From Actinoplanes regularis (GTDB taxonomy: Bacteria; Actinomycetota; Actinomycetes; Mycobacteriales; Micromonosporaceae), in contig NZ_FZNR01000006.1 in NCBI RefSeq assembly GCF_900188005.1, forward strand, positions 310,001 through 374,000: DNA of 64,000 nucleotides, written 5' to 3'. Of this stretch, positions 48,940 to 58,025 are shown piece after piece. Within the stretch, counting starts at the first letter, position 1; each line of letters begins with the position of its first letter. The translations under genes and the position numbers were made by a program. Under the pieces are notes generated by a model that saw nothing but the letters and a program-made list of their open reading frames with translations, was not told the origin of the DNA and searched no databases.

Positions 48940-50628
48940 ATGCCCTACGACTATGACAGCTTCAGCCGCCTCGCCGGTCCCCCGGACCCGGCCCCCGAGG
49001 GCGACTACCGGGTCCGGCTCAAGCGCCTGACCCGTCACCGCCCGGTACGCAGCCTGCTGATCACGATCTTCGCGTTCACCCTGGAGGCCACGTTCTTCGG
49101 CTGGCTGCTCGCCTCGGCCGACCTCTCCGGTGGGCTGCTCACCCCGACCGCGATCCTGGTCGGCGCGATCGCCCTGATCGAACTGTTCCGCCTGGTCAAC
49201 GTCGTGACGCTCTGCCTGGCCACGCTGCGGGCCCGGGACCCGGTGCCGGTCCCGCCGGAACGGGACCTGCGGGTCGCCTTCCTCACCACGATCGTCCCCG
49301 GCAAGGAGCCGATCGAGATGGTCGAGGGCACCCTGCGCGCCGCGACCGCGATCCACGGCCGGCCCGACGTGTGGCTGCTCGACGAGGGCGACGACGACCA
49401 GGTCAAGGCGATGTGCGGGCGGGTCGGCGCGCACCACTTCAGCCGGCGGGGCGTCGCCCGGTGGAACACCGAGCGGGGCGCGTTCAAGGCGAAGACCAAG
49501 CACGGCAACTACAACGCCTGGGTGGACGCGCACGGCGACGACTACGACGTGTTCGTCTCGGTCGACCCGGACCACGTGCCGCTGCCGTCCTTCGGCGACC
49601 GGCTGCTCGGCTACTTCCGCGATCCGGACGTGGCGTTCGTGGTCGGACCGCAGATCTACGGCAACTATGACAACCTGGTCACCCGCTGGGCCGAATCGCA
49701 GCAGTACCTCTTCCACTCGCTGCTGCAGCGGGCCGGCAACCGGCTGGGCACGCCGATGCTGGTCGGCACCAACAACGCCGTACGGATCAAGGCCCTGAAG
49801 AGCATCGGCGGGTTGCAGGACTCGATCACCGAGGACATGGCGACCAGCCTGGCGATCCACGCCGCCCGCAATCCGGCGACGAACCGGCGCTGGCGCTCGG
49901 TCTACACCCCGGACGTGCTCGCGGTCGGCGAGGGGCCGTCCTCCTGGACCGACTACTTCAGCCAGCAGCACCGCTGGTCACGCGGCACCGACGAGGTCTG
50001 CCTGACCGGCTTCGCACGCCGGATCGGCAAGCTCGGCGTGCGCCGGACGCTGCACTACGCGCTGCTGATGGCGTACTACCCGCTGACCGCGGTCTCGTGG
50101 CTGCTCGGCAGCGCCACCGCGGTCGCGCACATCGTGCTCGGGATCCGCGGCGTCCAGGTGCCCCAGCAGGTGTGGTCGATGCTCTATGTGGACGCGGCGC
50201 TCTTCCAGGTCGGCCTCTACCTGTGGAACCGGCGGCACAACGTGAGCCCGCACGAGGAGGCCGGGTCTTCCGGACTGACCGGGATGCTGCTCTCCACGCT
50301 CTGCGCGCCGGTCTACGTGGCCGCGTTCCGGCAGACGGTGCTGCGCAAGCGGGCCGGTTTCGTGGTCACCCCGAAGGGCGACGAGGCCAGCCCGGACCGG
50401 ATGGCCACCTTCCGCGCCCATCTGAGCTGGGCGGCCTTCTTCGCGGCGCTGCTGGCCACGGCGGTGATCACCGGTCGTACCCACGGATTGATGTGGCTCT
50501 GGCCGACGCTGAACCTCGCCCTCTGCCTGACCCCGCCGGTGCTCTGGGCGATGCGGCCACGACCGAGAACCGGGGCCGCGCAGATCCCCGCTCAACGGAC
50601 CAGTGAACCCGTGAGGACGTACGCATGA
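48940..50628 (+). CDS. cslA: Cellulose-synthase-like membrane glycosyltransferase (CslA)
   Basis: GT2 enzyme of 562 aa. Two N-terminal helices, a cytosolic catalytic domain with DEGDDDQVK, the VSVDPDHVP Asp motif, ITEDMAT and the processive-polymerase signature QQHRWSRGT, then four or more C-terminal helices. AGGGAGCAAG supports the ATG at 48940 rather than 48889. Followed with an ATGA overlap by glxA, exactly as in Streptomyces cslA-glxA, where the pair makes a beta-glucan or related polymer at hyphal tips. That role is known there and inferred here. Confidence 0.9.
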   Translation: MPYDYDSFSRLAGPPDPAPEGDYRVRLKRLTRHRPVRSLLITIFAFTLEATFFGWLLASADLSGGLLTPTAILVGAIALIELFRLVNVVTLCLATLRARDPVPVPPERDLRVAFLTTIVPGKEPIEMVEGTLRAATAIHGRPDVWLLDEGDDDQVKAMCGRVGAHHFSRRGVARWNTERGAFKAKTKHGNYNAWVDAHGDDYDVFVSVDPDHVPLPSFGDRLLGYFRDPDVAFVVGPQIYGNYDNLVTRWAESQQYLFHSLLQRAGNRLGTPMLVGTNNAVRIKALKSIGGLQDSITEDMATSLAIHAARNPATNRRWRSVYTPDVLAVGEGPSSWTDYFSQQHRWSRGTDEVCLTGFARRIGKLGVRRTLHYALLMAYYPLTAVSWLLGSATAVAHIVLGIRGVQVPQQVWSMLYVDAALFQVGLYLWNRRHNVSPHEEAGSSGLTGMLLSTLCAPVYVAAFRQTVLRKRAGFVVTPKGDEASPDRMATFRAHLSWAAFFAALLATAVITGRTHGLMWLWPTLNLALCLTPPVLWAMRPRPRTGAAQIPAQRTSEPVRTYA

Positions 50629-52574
50629 ATCGCCAGCCGCAACCGACCCTCGCCCGCCGCCTGCTCCGCGGTCTGGCCGTGCTCCCCGCCGCCGCCGCGG
50701 TCCTCGCGGCGAACCGGCCGATCGTGGTCTTCGCGGCCGACCGGTATCACCAGTTCCAGATCAACAGCCGCGACTACAAGGCGGAGTACGGCCACTGGTC
50801 GATCCTGCCGGTCCCGGCCGACTTCCGGATCAACGCGATCCACGCCGCCCTGCTCAGCACCGGCAAGGTCCTGATCGTCGCCGGGTCCGGCAACAACCGG
50901 CAGAACTTCGAGGCCGGCACGTTCAAAACCATCGTGTGGGACCCGGCCTCGGAGAAGTTCTCGCTGGTCCCGACGCCGACCGACCTGTTCTGTGGCGGGC
51001 ACACGTTCCTCGCCGACGGGAAACTGCTGATCGCCGGGGGCACCAAGTCGTACGAGGTGCTGCCGGAGAACATCAGGTTCGCGGCCGGCGTCATGAAGAT
51101 CAAGAACGAGTCGCCGGACGGCGGGCCACGCGTCTTCAAGAAGGGCACCCGGCTCATCGCACCCGGCGGAAAGCGGTACGCGACCAGGACCGACGTGACC
51201 GTTCCCGCGGCGACGAAGATGCAGCACGCCGGGCAGACCATGGTCCACGCCGGCGAGGCCGAGGTCTGGGTGGACGCGGTCATGCCCGGCGACACGGAGG
51301 TGATCACGAAACCGGCGCAGTACCGGATCACGGGCCTCTCCGCCCCCGACAGCCGCAACCTCTACGGCGTCGCCGACAAGATCACCCGGGAGAAGCAGGA
51401 GTACGGCGGGGACGACACCTCGTACGAATTCGACCCGCGCACCGAACGCTACGTCCGTACCGGAAATCTCACCGACCCCCGCTGGTATCCGACCCTGGCC
51501 CCGCTGCCCAGCGGCAACGTCCTGGCCGTCTCCGGCCTGGACCGGTTCGGCCGGATGCTGCCCGGCCGCAACGAGGTCTACTCCCCCCGCACCCGCCGCT
51601 GGACGGCCGCGCCCCGGCTGACCCGGGTCTTCCCCACCTACCCGGCGCTCTTCGTCACCCGCGACGAGCGGCTCTTCTTCTCCGGTTCGAACGCCGGGTA
51701 CGGCTCGGCCACCGAGGGCCGCACCCCGGGCCTGTGGGACCTGCGGAACAACCGCTTCCAGCCGGTGCCCGGGCTGCAGGACGCCGCCCTGACCGAGACC
51801 AGCGCGTCCGTACTGCTGCCCCCGGCGCAGCGGCAGCGGGTGATGATCCTGGGCGGCGGGGCGGTCGGCGACTCCCCGGTCTCCACGGCCCGGACCGCGA
51901 TCGCCGACCTGTCCGTGCGCAAGCCGGTCTACGTGCCCGGGCCGGACCTGCCGCAGCCGACCCGATACCTGAACGCGGTGGTGCTGCCCGACGACACGGT
52001 CTTCACCACCGGCGGCTCGACCGGGTACCGGGGCGGGCCGTACCGCGGGAACAAGCGCAGCGACCTGCTCACCGCGCAGATGTACGACCCGGCCGGGAAC
52101 GCCTTCCGGACCCTGGCCGCGCCGACCGTCGGCCGCAACTATCACTCGGAGGCGCTGCTGCTGCCGGACGGGCGGGTGGTGACCATGGGCAGCGACCCGA
52201 TCTACGACCGGAGCGGCAAGAATCCGGGGACGTTCGAGGAGCGGATCGAGATCTACAGCCCGCCGTACCTGTTCCACGGCGGCCGCCCGGCGATCACGGG
52301 CGGACCGGCCGAGGTGGCCCGGGGCACCAGCGTCGCGTACACCTCACCGGACGCGGACCGGATCCAGACCGCCCGCCTGGTCCGGCCCGCCGCCGTCACC
52401 CACGCGACCGACGTCGACCAGCGCTCGATCGCCCTGGAGATGCACCACACCCCTGGCCGCGTCACGGTCCGGATCCCGAAGGAGCGCGGGCTGGTCCCCT
52501 CCGGCTGGTACATGCTCTTCGTGACGGACACGAAGGGCGTCCCCTCCCCGGCCATCTGGGTGCATGTCAGTTAG
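50625..52574 (+). CDS. glxA: Galactose-oxidase-like copper radical oxidase (GlxA)
   Basis: Protein of 649 aa with an N-terminal anchor/signal (GLAVLPAAAAVLAANRPIVV), a Kelch-type propeller and a C-terminal Ig-like domain (DUF1929, ITGGPAEVARGTSVAYTSPD). Candidate cofactor residues: Cys in LFCGGHTFLADGKLLIAGG, Tyr in DPRWYPTLAPLPSG (Cys-Tyr crosslink pair), Tyr-His in GRNYHSEALLLPDGR and His in VTHATD. GlxA of Streptomyces is a mono-copper oxidase needed for CslA-dependent polymer deposition. It is translationally coupled to cslA; its 3' end overlaps the convergent GH6 gene by 8 bp. Confidence 0.9.
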   Translation: MNRQPQPTLARRLLRGLAVLPAAAAVLAANRPIVVFAADRYHQFQINSRDYKAEYGHWSILPVPADFRINAIHAALLSTGKVLIVAGSGNNRQNFEAGTFKTIVWDPASEKFSLVPTPTDLFCGGHTFLADGKLLIAGGTKSYEVLPENIRFAAGVMKIKNESPDGGPRVFKKGTRLIAPGGKRYATRTDVTVPAATKMQHAGQTMVHAGEAEVWVDAVMPGDTEVITKPAQYRITGLSAPDSRNLYGVADKITREKQEYGGDDTSYEFDPRTERYVRTGNLTDPRWYPTLAPLPSGNVLAVSGLDRFGRMLPGRNEVYSPRTRRWTAAPRLTRVFPTYPALFVTRDERLFFSGSNAGYGSATEGRTPGLWDLRNNRFQPVPGLQDAALTETSASVLLPPAQRQRVMILGGGAVGDSPVSTARTAIADLSVRKPVYVPGPDLPQPTRYLNAVVLPDDTVFTTGGSTGYRGGPYRGNKRSDLLTAQMYDPAGNAFRTLAAPTVGRNYHSEALLLPDGRVVTMGSDPIYDRSGKNPGTFEERIEIYSPPYLFHGGRPAITGGPAEVARGTSVAYTSPDADRIQTARLVRPAAVTHATDVDQRSIALEMHHTPGRVTVRIPKERGLVPSGWYMLFVTDTKGVPSPAIWVHVS

Positions 52575-53565
52575 TGGCGAGGGCCAGGGCGTACTCCGGC
52601 CACCACTGGCCGGCCGGTGGGGCGCCGTCACCGCAGGCCCCGTCGGACTCCCCCGGCCGCTTTACCCAGAGGTACGCGTCCACCCGGTCGTGCCCGGTCC
52701 GCGCCGTCGGTGCGGGGCCGAGGGCACGGCCGGGCGGGTTGCACCAGTGCCCGTCCCCGGAGCCCGCGGTCTCGGCCGGCCCGTTCCCGTTGCGACTGGT
52801 GTCGATCACGAAGTGCTTGCCGCCGAGCCGGTCGGAGATGGCCGTCCCGTAGCCGATGTTCGCGTCGGTGGTCTCGAAGTTCGCCACGTTGAGGCTGAAC
52901 CCGTCGGCGTCGGCGATCCCGGCCCGGCGCAGCCCGTCCACCACCCGGTCCACGTCCTTCACCCAGCCCGGGTTCCCGCCGTCCAGGTAGACCCGCACCC
53001 CCGGGTCCGCCTTGAGCGCCCGGATCGCCGCACCGAGCAGTTGGTAGCGCTCCTCGGCGGCCTCGGCCGGCATGCAGTCCTGCAGTACGTGGGTGACCGC
53101 GTCCGGCTCCAGCACGACCAGCGCCGGCGATCCCCTCACCGCGCCGGAGAGCTGAGCGATCCACTCCCGGTAGGCCGCCGCGTCGGGCGCCCCGCCCCCG
53201 GAGTGTCCCCCGCAGTCGCGTCCCGGCACGTAGTACGCCACCAGCACCGGCGTCCGCCCGGCCGCGGCGGCCGCGGCGACCAGGCGCCGGGCCTTGTCGG
53301 CGAAGCCGGGATCGGCGTCGGCGAACCAGACCGCGGTGGGCTCGCCGGCGATCCGCCGCACCGCCGCGGCGTCCGCCGGGCGGCCCTGCGCCTCCCAGGT
53401 CTGCACCTGGGCGACGGCCGGCCCGGCCGGCTCCACGTAGAACTGTTCGACGGGCGCGGACGAGACGGGCACCGGGGTGCTGGTGCGGGGGGCGGGATCG
53501 TCGTCGGCACAGGCCGTGAGGACGGTACAGGCGACGACGGCCAGGACCACGGAACGAACTCTCAT
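52567..53565 (-). CDS. cslZ: GH6 endoglucanase lipoprotein (CslZ-like)
   Basis: Glycoside hydrolase family 6 protein of 332 aa. A lipoprotein signal (VVLAVVACTVLTAC) is followed by the GH6 core: VLVAYYVPGRDCGGHSGGGA, ALVVLEPDAVTHVLQDC (acid Asp in LEPD), VYLDGGNPGWV, FSLNVANFETTDANIGYG and YLWVKRPGESDGACG. It would cut beta-1,4-glucan outside the membrane. In Streptomyces, cslZ is co-directional and downstream of glxA; here it is inverted and convergent, overlapping glxA by 8 bp. Confidence 0.88.
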   Translation of the reverse strand: MRVRSVVLAVVACTVLTACADDDPAPRTSTPVPVSSAPVEQFYVEPAGPAVAQVQTWEAQGRPADAAAVRRIAGEPTAVWFADADPGFADKARRLVAAAAAAGRTPVLVAYYVPGRDCGGHSGGGAPDAAAYREWIAQLSGAVRGSPALVVLEPDAVTHVLQDCMPAEAAEERYQLLGAAIRALKADPGVRVYLDGGNPGWVKDVDRVVDGLRRAGIADADGFSLNVANFETTDANIGYGTAISDRLGGKHFVIDTSRNGNGPAETAGSGDGHWCNPPGRALGPAPTARTGHDRVDAYLWVKRPGESDGACGDGAPPAGQWWPEYALALATN

Positions 53566-53585
53566 TTTTCCTTTTCAGCGTCAGG

Positions 53586-54308
53586 TCAGCGCACCGACCG
53601 GGCTACCACGAGCGCCTCCTCGAGCGTCGGCAAGCCCTCCAGCCGGTAGCTGACGGGCCCGATCGACCAGATCAACGTGGGCCCGGCGAGGCGGGCGGTC
53701 TCGGTCCGGGCCACGCCGTCTCGTCCGACGTACGTGACCGGGTGCGACGTGGACAGCCAGACCGCGCCGTCGCCGAGAGTCACCCACTCCGCGTTCGGAG
53801 CGGTCTTCATGAACGCCGGCTCCAGCGTTCCGTCGAATTGGTCGAAATGCACCGTACCGCCCCGGTAGACGAGGGAGACCACACGTGGTGCGCCGTTTCG
53901 GTCCGGATCAAGGAGAAGCACCCGGTCGGGCGACCCCAGCACCTCCGGCGCGGTCACCGGGAAGAGCGCCGTCCGTCTCGCCCCCTCGAGCTCCCCGTCC
54001 CGGATGGACGGAATCGGACTCGGCGTGGCCGGCAACACCGCGGGCGACTGCTCGCGCCGCAGCTCGAACCCGGCGATCCGGCGGAACGCGTCGACCACGG
54101 TGGCCCGGGCCGGCGAGATCGCCACCACGGCGACGACCAGGGCCGCGACGACTGCGGAGAGATAGAAGCGGACGCGATGGCGGCGGGGCGCGGGGCGCGC
54201 GAGGCGCTCACGGACCGCGGCACGCTGATCAGCCGCCTCCGGTACGACACAGGCTCGCCCGAGGTCGCGAAGCTCCGCGACGAGGTCGTCGAACTCCAGC
54301 TCAGACAC
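53586..54308 (-). CDS. Probable anti-sigma factor (membrane protein)
   Basis: Protein of 240 aa. A cytosolic N-terminus of about 45 residues (ELEFDDLVAELRDLGRACV) is followed by one membrane helix (FYLSAVVAALVVAVVAISPA) and an extracytoplasmic domain. No zinc-binding HxxxCxxC is visible, so it is not a ZAS-type anti-sigma factor. The GTG start overlaps the sigma-factor stop by 8 nt, the usual layout for an anti-sigma gene; the role is inferred from that coupling. Confidence 0.72.
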   Translation of the reverse strand: MSELEFDDLVAELRDLGRACVVPEAADQRAAVRERLARPAPRRHRVRFYLSAVVAALVVAVVAISPARATVVDAFRRIAGFELRREQSPAVLPATPSPIPSIRDGELEGARRTALFPVTAPEVLGSPDRVLLLDPDRNGAPRVVSLVYRGGTVHFDQFDGTLEPAFMKTAPNAEWVTLGDGAVWLSTSHPVTYVGRDGVARTETARLAGPTLIWSIGPVSYRLEGLPTLEEALVVARSVR

Positions 54309-54864
54309 CAGGCACCTCCCGCACCGGCATCCGGTCCCGCAGCTTGCCGAGCGCCCGCGCGGTCCGCGACTTGACGGTCCCGCGCGGCAGCCCGAGCGTC
54401 ACCGCGGTCTCCGCCTCGGACAGGTCCAGCAGATAGCGGCAGACCAGCACGTCCCGGTCCCGCGCCTCGAGCGCGCGCAACTGCTCGAGCAGGAACCGCC
54501 GCCGCTCCCCGGCCACCGCGGTCTCGGCCGGATCCGGCTCCTGTGGCTCCGGCCCCTCCCGCACACCGAACCGTTGCAGCAGCCCGTCCCGTCTGCGCCG
54601 GGACCGGACCAGGTTGCGGGTCTCGTTCGCGACGATGGCGAGCAGCCACGCCTTGAACCCGGCCTCGCCCCGGTAACGCCCGAGCTGCCGGTACGCCTTC
54701 ACGAACGCCTCCTGCACCACGTCGTCCGCGTCCGCGCCGGCCCCGAGCAGCACGGCCGCCCGGTGCGCGGGCGCGGTGCAGTGCCCGACCAGGATCTCGT
54801 ACGCGTCCAGGTCCCCCGCGCGCGCACGAGCCACCACGTCCGCCTCGTCTACCACCACGTACAT
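54301..54864 (-). CDS. ECF sigma factor (sigma-70 family, RpoE-like)
   Basis: Sigma factor of 187 aa. Region 2 contains DADDVVQEAFVKAYRQLGRY and FKAWLLAIVANETRNLVRSR; region 4 contains LEARDRDVLVCRYLLDLSEA and LPRGTVKSRTARALGKLRD. The ATG lies 2 bp from a perfect 40-bp palindrome that fills the gap to the divergent lipoprotein gene. Co-translated with the membrane anti-sigma-like protein, it probably responds to an envelope signal. Confidence 0.88.
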   Translation of the reverse strand: MYVVVDEADVVARARAGDLDAYEILVGHCTAPAHRAAVLLGAGADADDVVQEAFVKAYRQLGRYRGEAGFKAWLLAIVANETRNLVRSRRRRDGLLQRFGVREGPEPQEPDPAETAVAGERRRFLLEQLRALEARDRDVLVCRYLLDLSEAETAVTLGLPRGTVKSRTARALGKLRDRMPVREVPGV

Positions 54865-54866
54865 AG

Positions 54867-54906
54867 GACACCACCGGCCGGGAACCGGTTCCCGGCCGGT
54901 GGTGTC
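54867..54906. promoter_or_regulatory. Perfect 40-bp palindrome between divergent genes
   Basis: The half-site GACACCACCGGCCGGGAACC is followed directly by its exact reverse complement. It takes up 40 of the 50 bp between the ECF sigma ATG (54864) and the lipoprotein ATG (54915). It could be a dimer operator, a cruciform, or a hairpin in both 5' leaders. Confidence 0.8.
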
Positions 54907-54914
54907 TTCGATGC

Positions 54915-56108
54915 ATGACGACTCGCCGTGACTTCCTCGTCCTCGCCGGCGCCGGGCTCGCGCTCGGCGGTTGCCGGGAGACCACCCGTCCCGCCGCGCC
55001 GATGCGGGACGTGGTTCTCGCCGAGACCAGCCGTGGGCTGGTGCGGTTGACGCCGCGGGGCGAGCGGTCGCACGGGCCCGCGGCGGCGCTCAGCCACGAC
55101 GGGACGCGGCTCGCCGTCGTACAGGAGAACGTGCTGTCGCAGATCGTCGCCGGGACCGGCGTGACGGAGCGGACCACCGGCATCACCGCCGGATGGCTGC
55201 CCCGGGCGGTGTCGCTGGACGGCCGCGCGTGCGCGCTGGGCCGGACCCCCGCCGCGACGGTCCCGGACGGCCGCGCCCGCACCCCGCTGCTGGTCGTGGT
55301 GGACGGGCGGTCCCGCGAGTACGACCTGCCGGGGGTGATCGAGCCGGACGCCTTCACCTCCGACGCGACCGGCCTGTTCGTGCTGGAGTGGCTGCCCGCG
55401 GCGAAGCCCGACCACTACCGGGTGCGGGTGCTCGACCTCGACAGCGGGAAGACGCACCCGCTCTCCACCCGGGCCAAGGTTCCGGTGCCGGGAGGGGCCG
55501 AGGAGACGATGCGCGGCGACGGCCGGCAGGCGGTCCTGAGCGGAGACCGGAAACTGCTGCTCACGCTGTACACCCACCAGCCCGGGCACCAGCACACCCG
55601 CGACCTGCTCTCCGGGCGACCGGGAAATGCGCACGCGTTCGTGCACGTGCTGCACCTGGTCGAGCGCTGGGCCTACTGCCTGGACCTGCCGCACCCGTTC
55701 GGCGAGGGACCGGCGCGGGGGCACGCCATCGCGGTGGGTCCCGGAGGCGCCGCGGTGGTGGACAGTACGAGCGGCCTGCTCGCGTACCTGGATCTGGAGT
55801 CGCTGGCGGTCGGGCGGCGCGAGCGGGTCCCGATCTCGCTCGACGCCGCGGCGTTCCTGCTGCTCACCGTGGACCGGCGCACGATCGCCGGTGCGGCCGG
55901 CAAGATCACTGTGCTGGACCGGGACTCCGGCGCGGTCACGGCGGTCTGGCCGGTTCCGGAACCGCTGCTCGGGCTCGGGCTGAGCGGGGACGGCGAGCGG
56001 TTGTACACGGGTTCGCCCGGATCGGTGCACTGGCACGACGCCACGACCGGCGCGCTGCTGGGCCGGAGCGCGGTCGAGGGGTTGACCGCGCTCCGGTTCG
56101 TGCGCTGA
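54915..56108 (+). CDS. TAT-exported lipoprotein with beta-propeller
   Basis: Protein of 397 aa. The N-terminus MTTRRDFLVLAGAGLALGGC has a twin-arginine motif and a lipobox, so a folded lipoprotein is predicted. The remainder shows repeated beta-propeller-like strands (ALSHDGTRLAVVQENV, GLSGDGERLYTGSPG, GSVHWHDATTGALLGRSAV). It diverges from the ECF sigma gene across the 40-bp palindrome and may belong to the same response. No enzymatic motif recognised. Confidence 0.78.
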   Translation: MTTRRDFLVLAGAGLALGGCRETTRPAAPMRDVVLAETSRGLVRLTPRGERSHGPAAALSHDGTRLAVVQENVLSQIVAGTGVTERTTGITAGWLPRAVSLDGRACALGRTPAATVPDGRARTPLLVVVDGRSREYDLPGVIEPDAFTSDATGLFVLEWLPAAKPDHYRVRVLDLDSGKTHPLSTRAKVPVPGGAEETMRGDGRQAVLSGDRKLLLTLYTHQPGHQHTRDLLSGRPGNAHAFVHVLHLVERWAYCLDLPHPFGEGPARGHAIAVGPGGAAVVDSTSGLLAYLDLESLAVGRRERVPISLDAAAFLLLTVDRRTIAGAAGKITVLDRDSGAVTAVWPVPEPLLGLGLSGDGERLYTGSPGSVHWHDATTGALLGRSAVEGLTALRFVR

Positions 56109-56115
56109 TCGGTGA

Positions 56116-56721
56116 CTAACCGATCTTGCGGAAGACGTCGAGGACGAACCACTCGTCCTCGTGGCGGATGACCGGCTGCAGGCCCGGGTGGGCGGCCAGC
56201 CGCGCGTGGACGTTGAAGCCGTCGTAGTTGCCCGGGTTCTGCCGGTCCCGGAAGTGCACCGCCAGCAGGTCGCCGCCGGCCTCCAGGCGGGCGAGCGTGC
56301 CGTCGAGCATCAGGCGCAGGTCGTCGTCGGAGAGGTAGTAGAGCAGGTCCCCGATGACGACGAGGTCGAAGGTGCCGTCCGGGAGTTCGGCGGGGAGCAG
56401 GGCGCGTTCCACCCGTACGTTGGCGAGGCCGGCGGTGGCGGCACGCGCCTGAACCACCGCCTCGTCGACACAGTCGACGGCGAGGACCTCGTCGCAACGC
56501 TCCGCGAGCATCACGCTGAGCATTCCCACCGCACAGCCCGGCTCGTAGCAGCGGCGGTACCGCACACGCGGCAGGCTGGCCATCGCGACCGCGTATTTAC
56601 GCTGGTCATTCCACTTGGTCGCGTTGTCCCACGGATCATCCTTGGCCTCGTAGAGCCCGATGAAATGGTCGAGGGAGAACGATTCCTCCGGCGGTACGGC
56701 GTCACCCTGGGTACGTGTCAC
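56116..56721 (-). CDS. SAM-dependent methyltransferase (NodS-like)
   Basis: Protein of 201 aa with the class I methyltransferase fold. Motif I is YEPGCAVGMLSVMLAERCDE, the acidic strand-2 end is VLAVDCVDEAVVQ, and motif post-I is FDLVVIGDLLYYLSDDDL. The N-terminal FIGLYEAKDDPWDNATKWND is typical of NodS-type N-methyltransferases and related LPS-associated enzymes. GTG start. It is convergent with the lipoprotein gene at 8 bp. The substrate is unknown. Confidence 0.82.
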   Translation of the reverse strand: MTRTQGDAVPPEESFSLDHFIGLYEAKDDPWDNATKWNDQRKYAVAMASLPRVRYRRCYEPGCAVGMLSVMLAERCDEVLAVDCVDEAVVQARAATAGLANVRVERALLPAELPDGTFDLVVIGDLLYYLSDDDLRLMLDGTLARLEAGGDLLAVHFRDRQNPGNYDGFNVHARLAAHPGLQPVIRHEDEWFVLDVFRKIG

Positions 56722-56741
56722 CCCGCGATTCTGCCCCGCCC

Positions 56742-57812
56742 TCAGCGCGACTGGACGGTCAGGGCTCCGACCCCTCCCTCGGAGTCGACCTTGATCAGGG
56801 CGTCACCGCCGAACCGGAGCGTCTCGCCCTTGTCCACCCCGTCCCGGGTGTCGCCGTAGAGGGTGACCGAGCCTGCGCCCTCGCGGAAGAACGCGCGCAC
56901 CGGCACCTTGCCGTCGGTGACGATCCGCCAGGTGCCGATCCCGCCGCGCTCCGTGATCGGGATGGCGTCGCGCTGGCCGGGCAGGACCAGGTCCACGGTC
57001 GCCGCGCCGCCGATCAGGTCGACGCCGCCGACCCGGCCTCCGGACAGGTCGATCCCGGCCTCGCTCACGCCGCCGCGCATCCGCAGGGACCACTTCACGT
57101 CGTCGCTGAGCAGGACCTCGAGCCGGGCCGAGCCGCTCTTCCGCCCGTTCGGCGTGACCGTCACCCGGACCGTGTCGTCGTCGACCGCGGCCCGAGCGGT
57201 GATCTTGCTGTCGTCGCCCACCCCGATCTTGAAGAACCCGTTCGGCACGTCCCCGATCGACACCCGCAGCTGGGTGACGCCGTCGGCGAGCTCGAAGGTG
57301 GCGGCCTCCGGGATCGCCGGTTGCGCGGTGGCGCCGGGGGCCGCCGCCGAGGTGGGCGCCGTGGTCGGCGCGGCTGCCGAGGTGGGCGGCGGCGAGGTGC
57401 CGATCGAGACCGGCGCGGTGCCGGGCGTCGTGCCGGCCAGGGTCGGCGCTGGCAGCGGCGGCAAGGGGAGGGTCGCGGTATCGCCACGGTCGGACCGCGC
57501 GTAGGAGACGGCGGCGAAGACGCCGCCACCGACCAGCAGGGTGACGGTCGCGAGGAAGAGCGCGGGTTTGAGGTCCCGCTTGATCCGGCCGTCCGGCTGC
57601 CCGATCCACCTCGTCTCCGCGTCGTCACCGCCCGGTGCCGGCCGGGTGTGCAGGGCCGGGCCGGTGCGGGTGGCGTCCACCCCGGGCAGCTCGTAGTGGT
57701 CGGCCGGGGGCCCGAGCCGATGCGGGGCGTCGGGCCAGTAGTCGGAGATGCGCGGGAAGACCGGAAGACCCTCGGTCGGCTCCTCGGCATCTGGCACAAC
57801 AGGACTATCCAC
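56742..57812 (-). CDS. Membrane-anchored protein with beta-helical (DUF4097-like) ectodomain
   Basis: Protein of 356 aa. The N-terminal cytosolic region of about 85 residues is followed by one membrane helix (ALFLATVTLLVGGGVFAAVS), a Pro/Thr/Ala linker and a C-terminal domain of repeated short strands (SGGRVGGVDLIGGAATVDLV, GAGSVTLYGDTRDGVDKGET). This resembles adhesin-like DUF4097 beta-solenoids. GAGGAG 7 nt upstream selects the GTG at 57812. It diverges from the AbfB-domain gene over a 213-bp AT-rich promoter region. Confidence 0.68.
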   Translation of the reverse strand: MDSPVVPDAEEPTEGLPVFPRISDYWPDAPHRLGPPADHYELPGVDATRTGPALHTRPAPGGDDAETRWIGQPDGRIKRDLKPALFLATVTLLVGGGVFAAVSYARSDRGDTATLPLPPLPAPTLAGTTPGTAPVSIGTSPPPTSAAAPTTAPTSAAAPGATAQPAIPEAATFELADGVTQLRVSIGDVPNGFFKIGVGDDSKITARAAVDDDTVRVTVTPNGRKSGSARLEVLLSDDVKWSLRMRGGVSEAGIDLSGGRVGGVDLIGGAATVDLVLPGQRDAIPITERGGIGTWRIVTDGKVPVRAFFREGAGSVTLYGDTRDGVDKGETLRFGGDALIKVDSEGGVGALTVQSR

Positions 57813-58025
57813 GCGTGTCTCCTCGCTGCGGCCAGCCAGCACCCCATGTCCACGCCGGATGGTCCGGTGAGGTATACGCATCCGTCCGGGGTTCGGTTCG
57901 GCGACAGCCGACAAAAGATTTATACACGATTGAAGAGAAACCCTTGATATCCGGCGGGCGCCCGACAAAGATCCTTATCGCTTCATTAAGTTCGTTTGCG
58001 TCAGGTTCAGCAGGAAGCGATTTAC

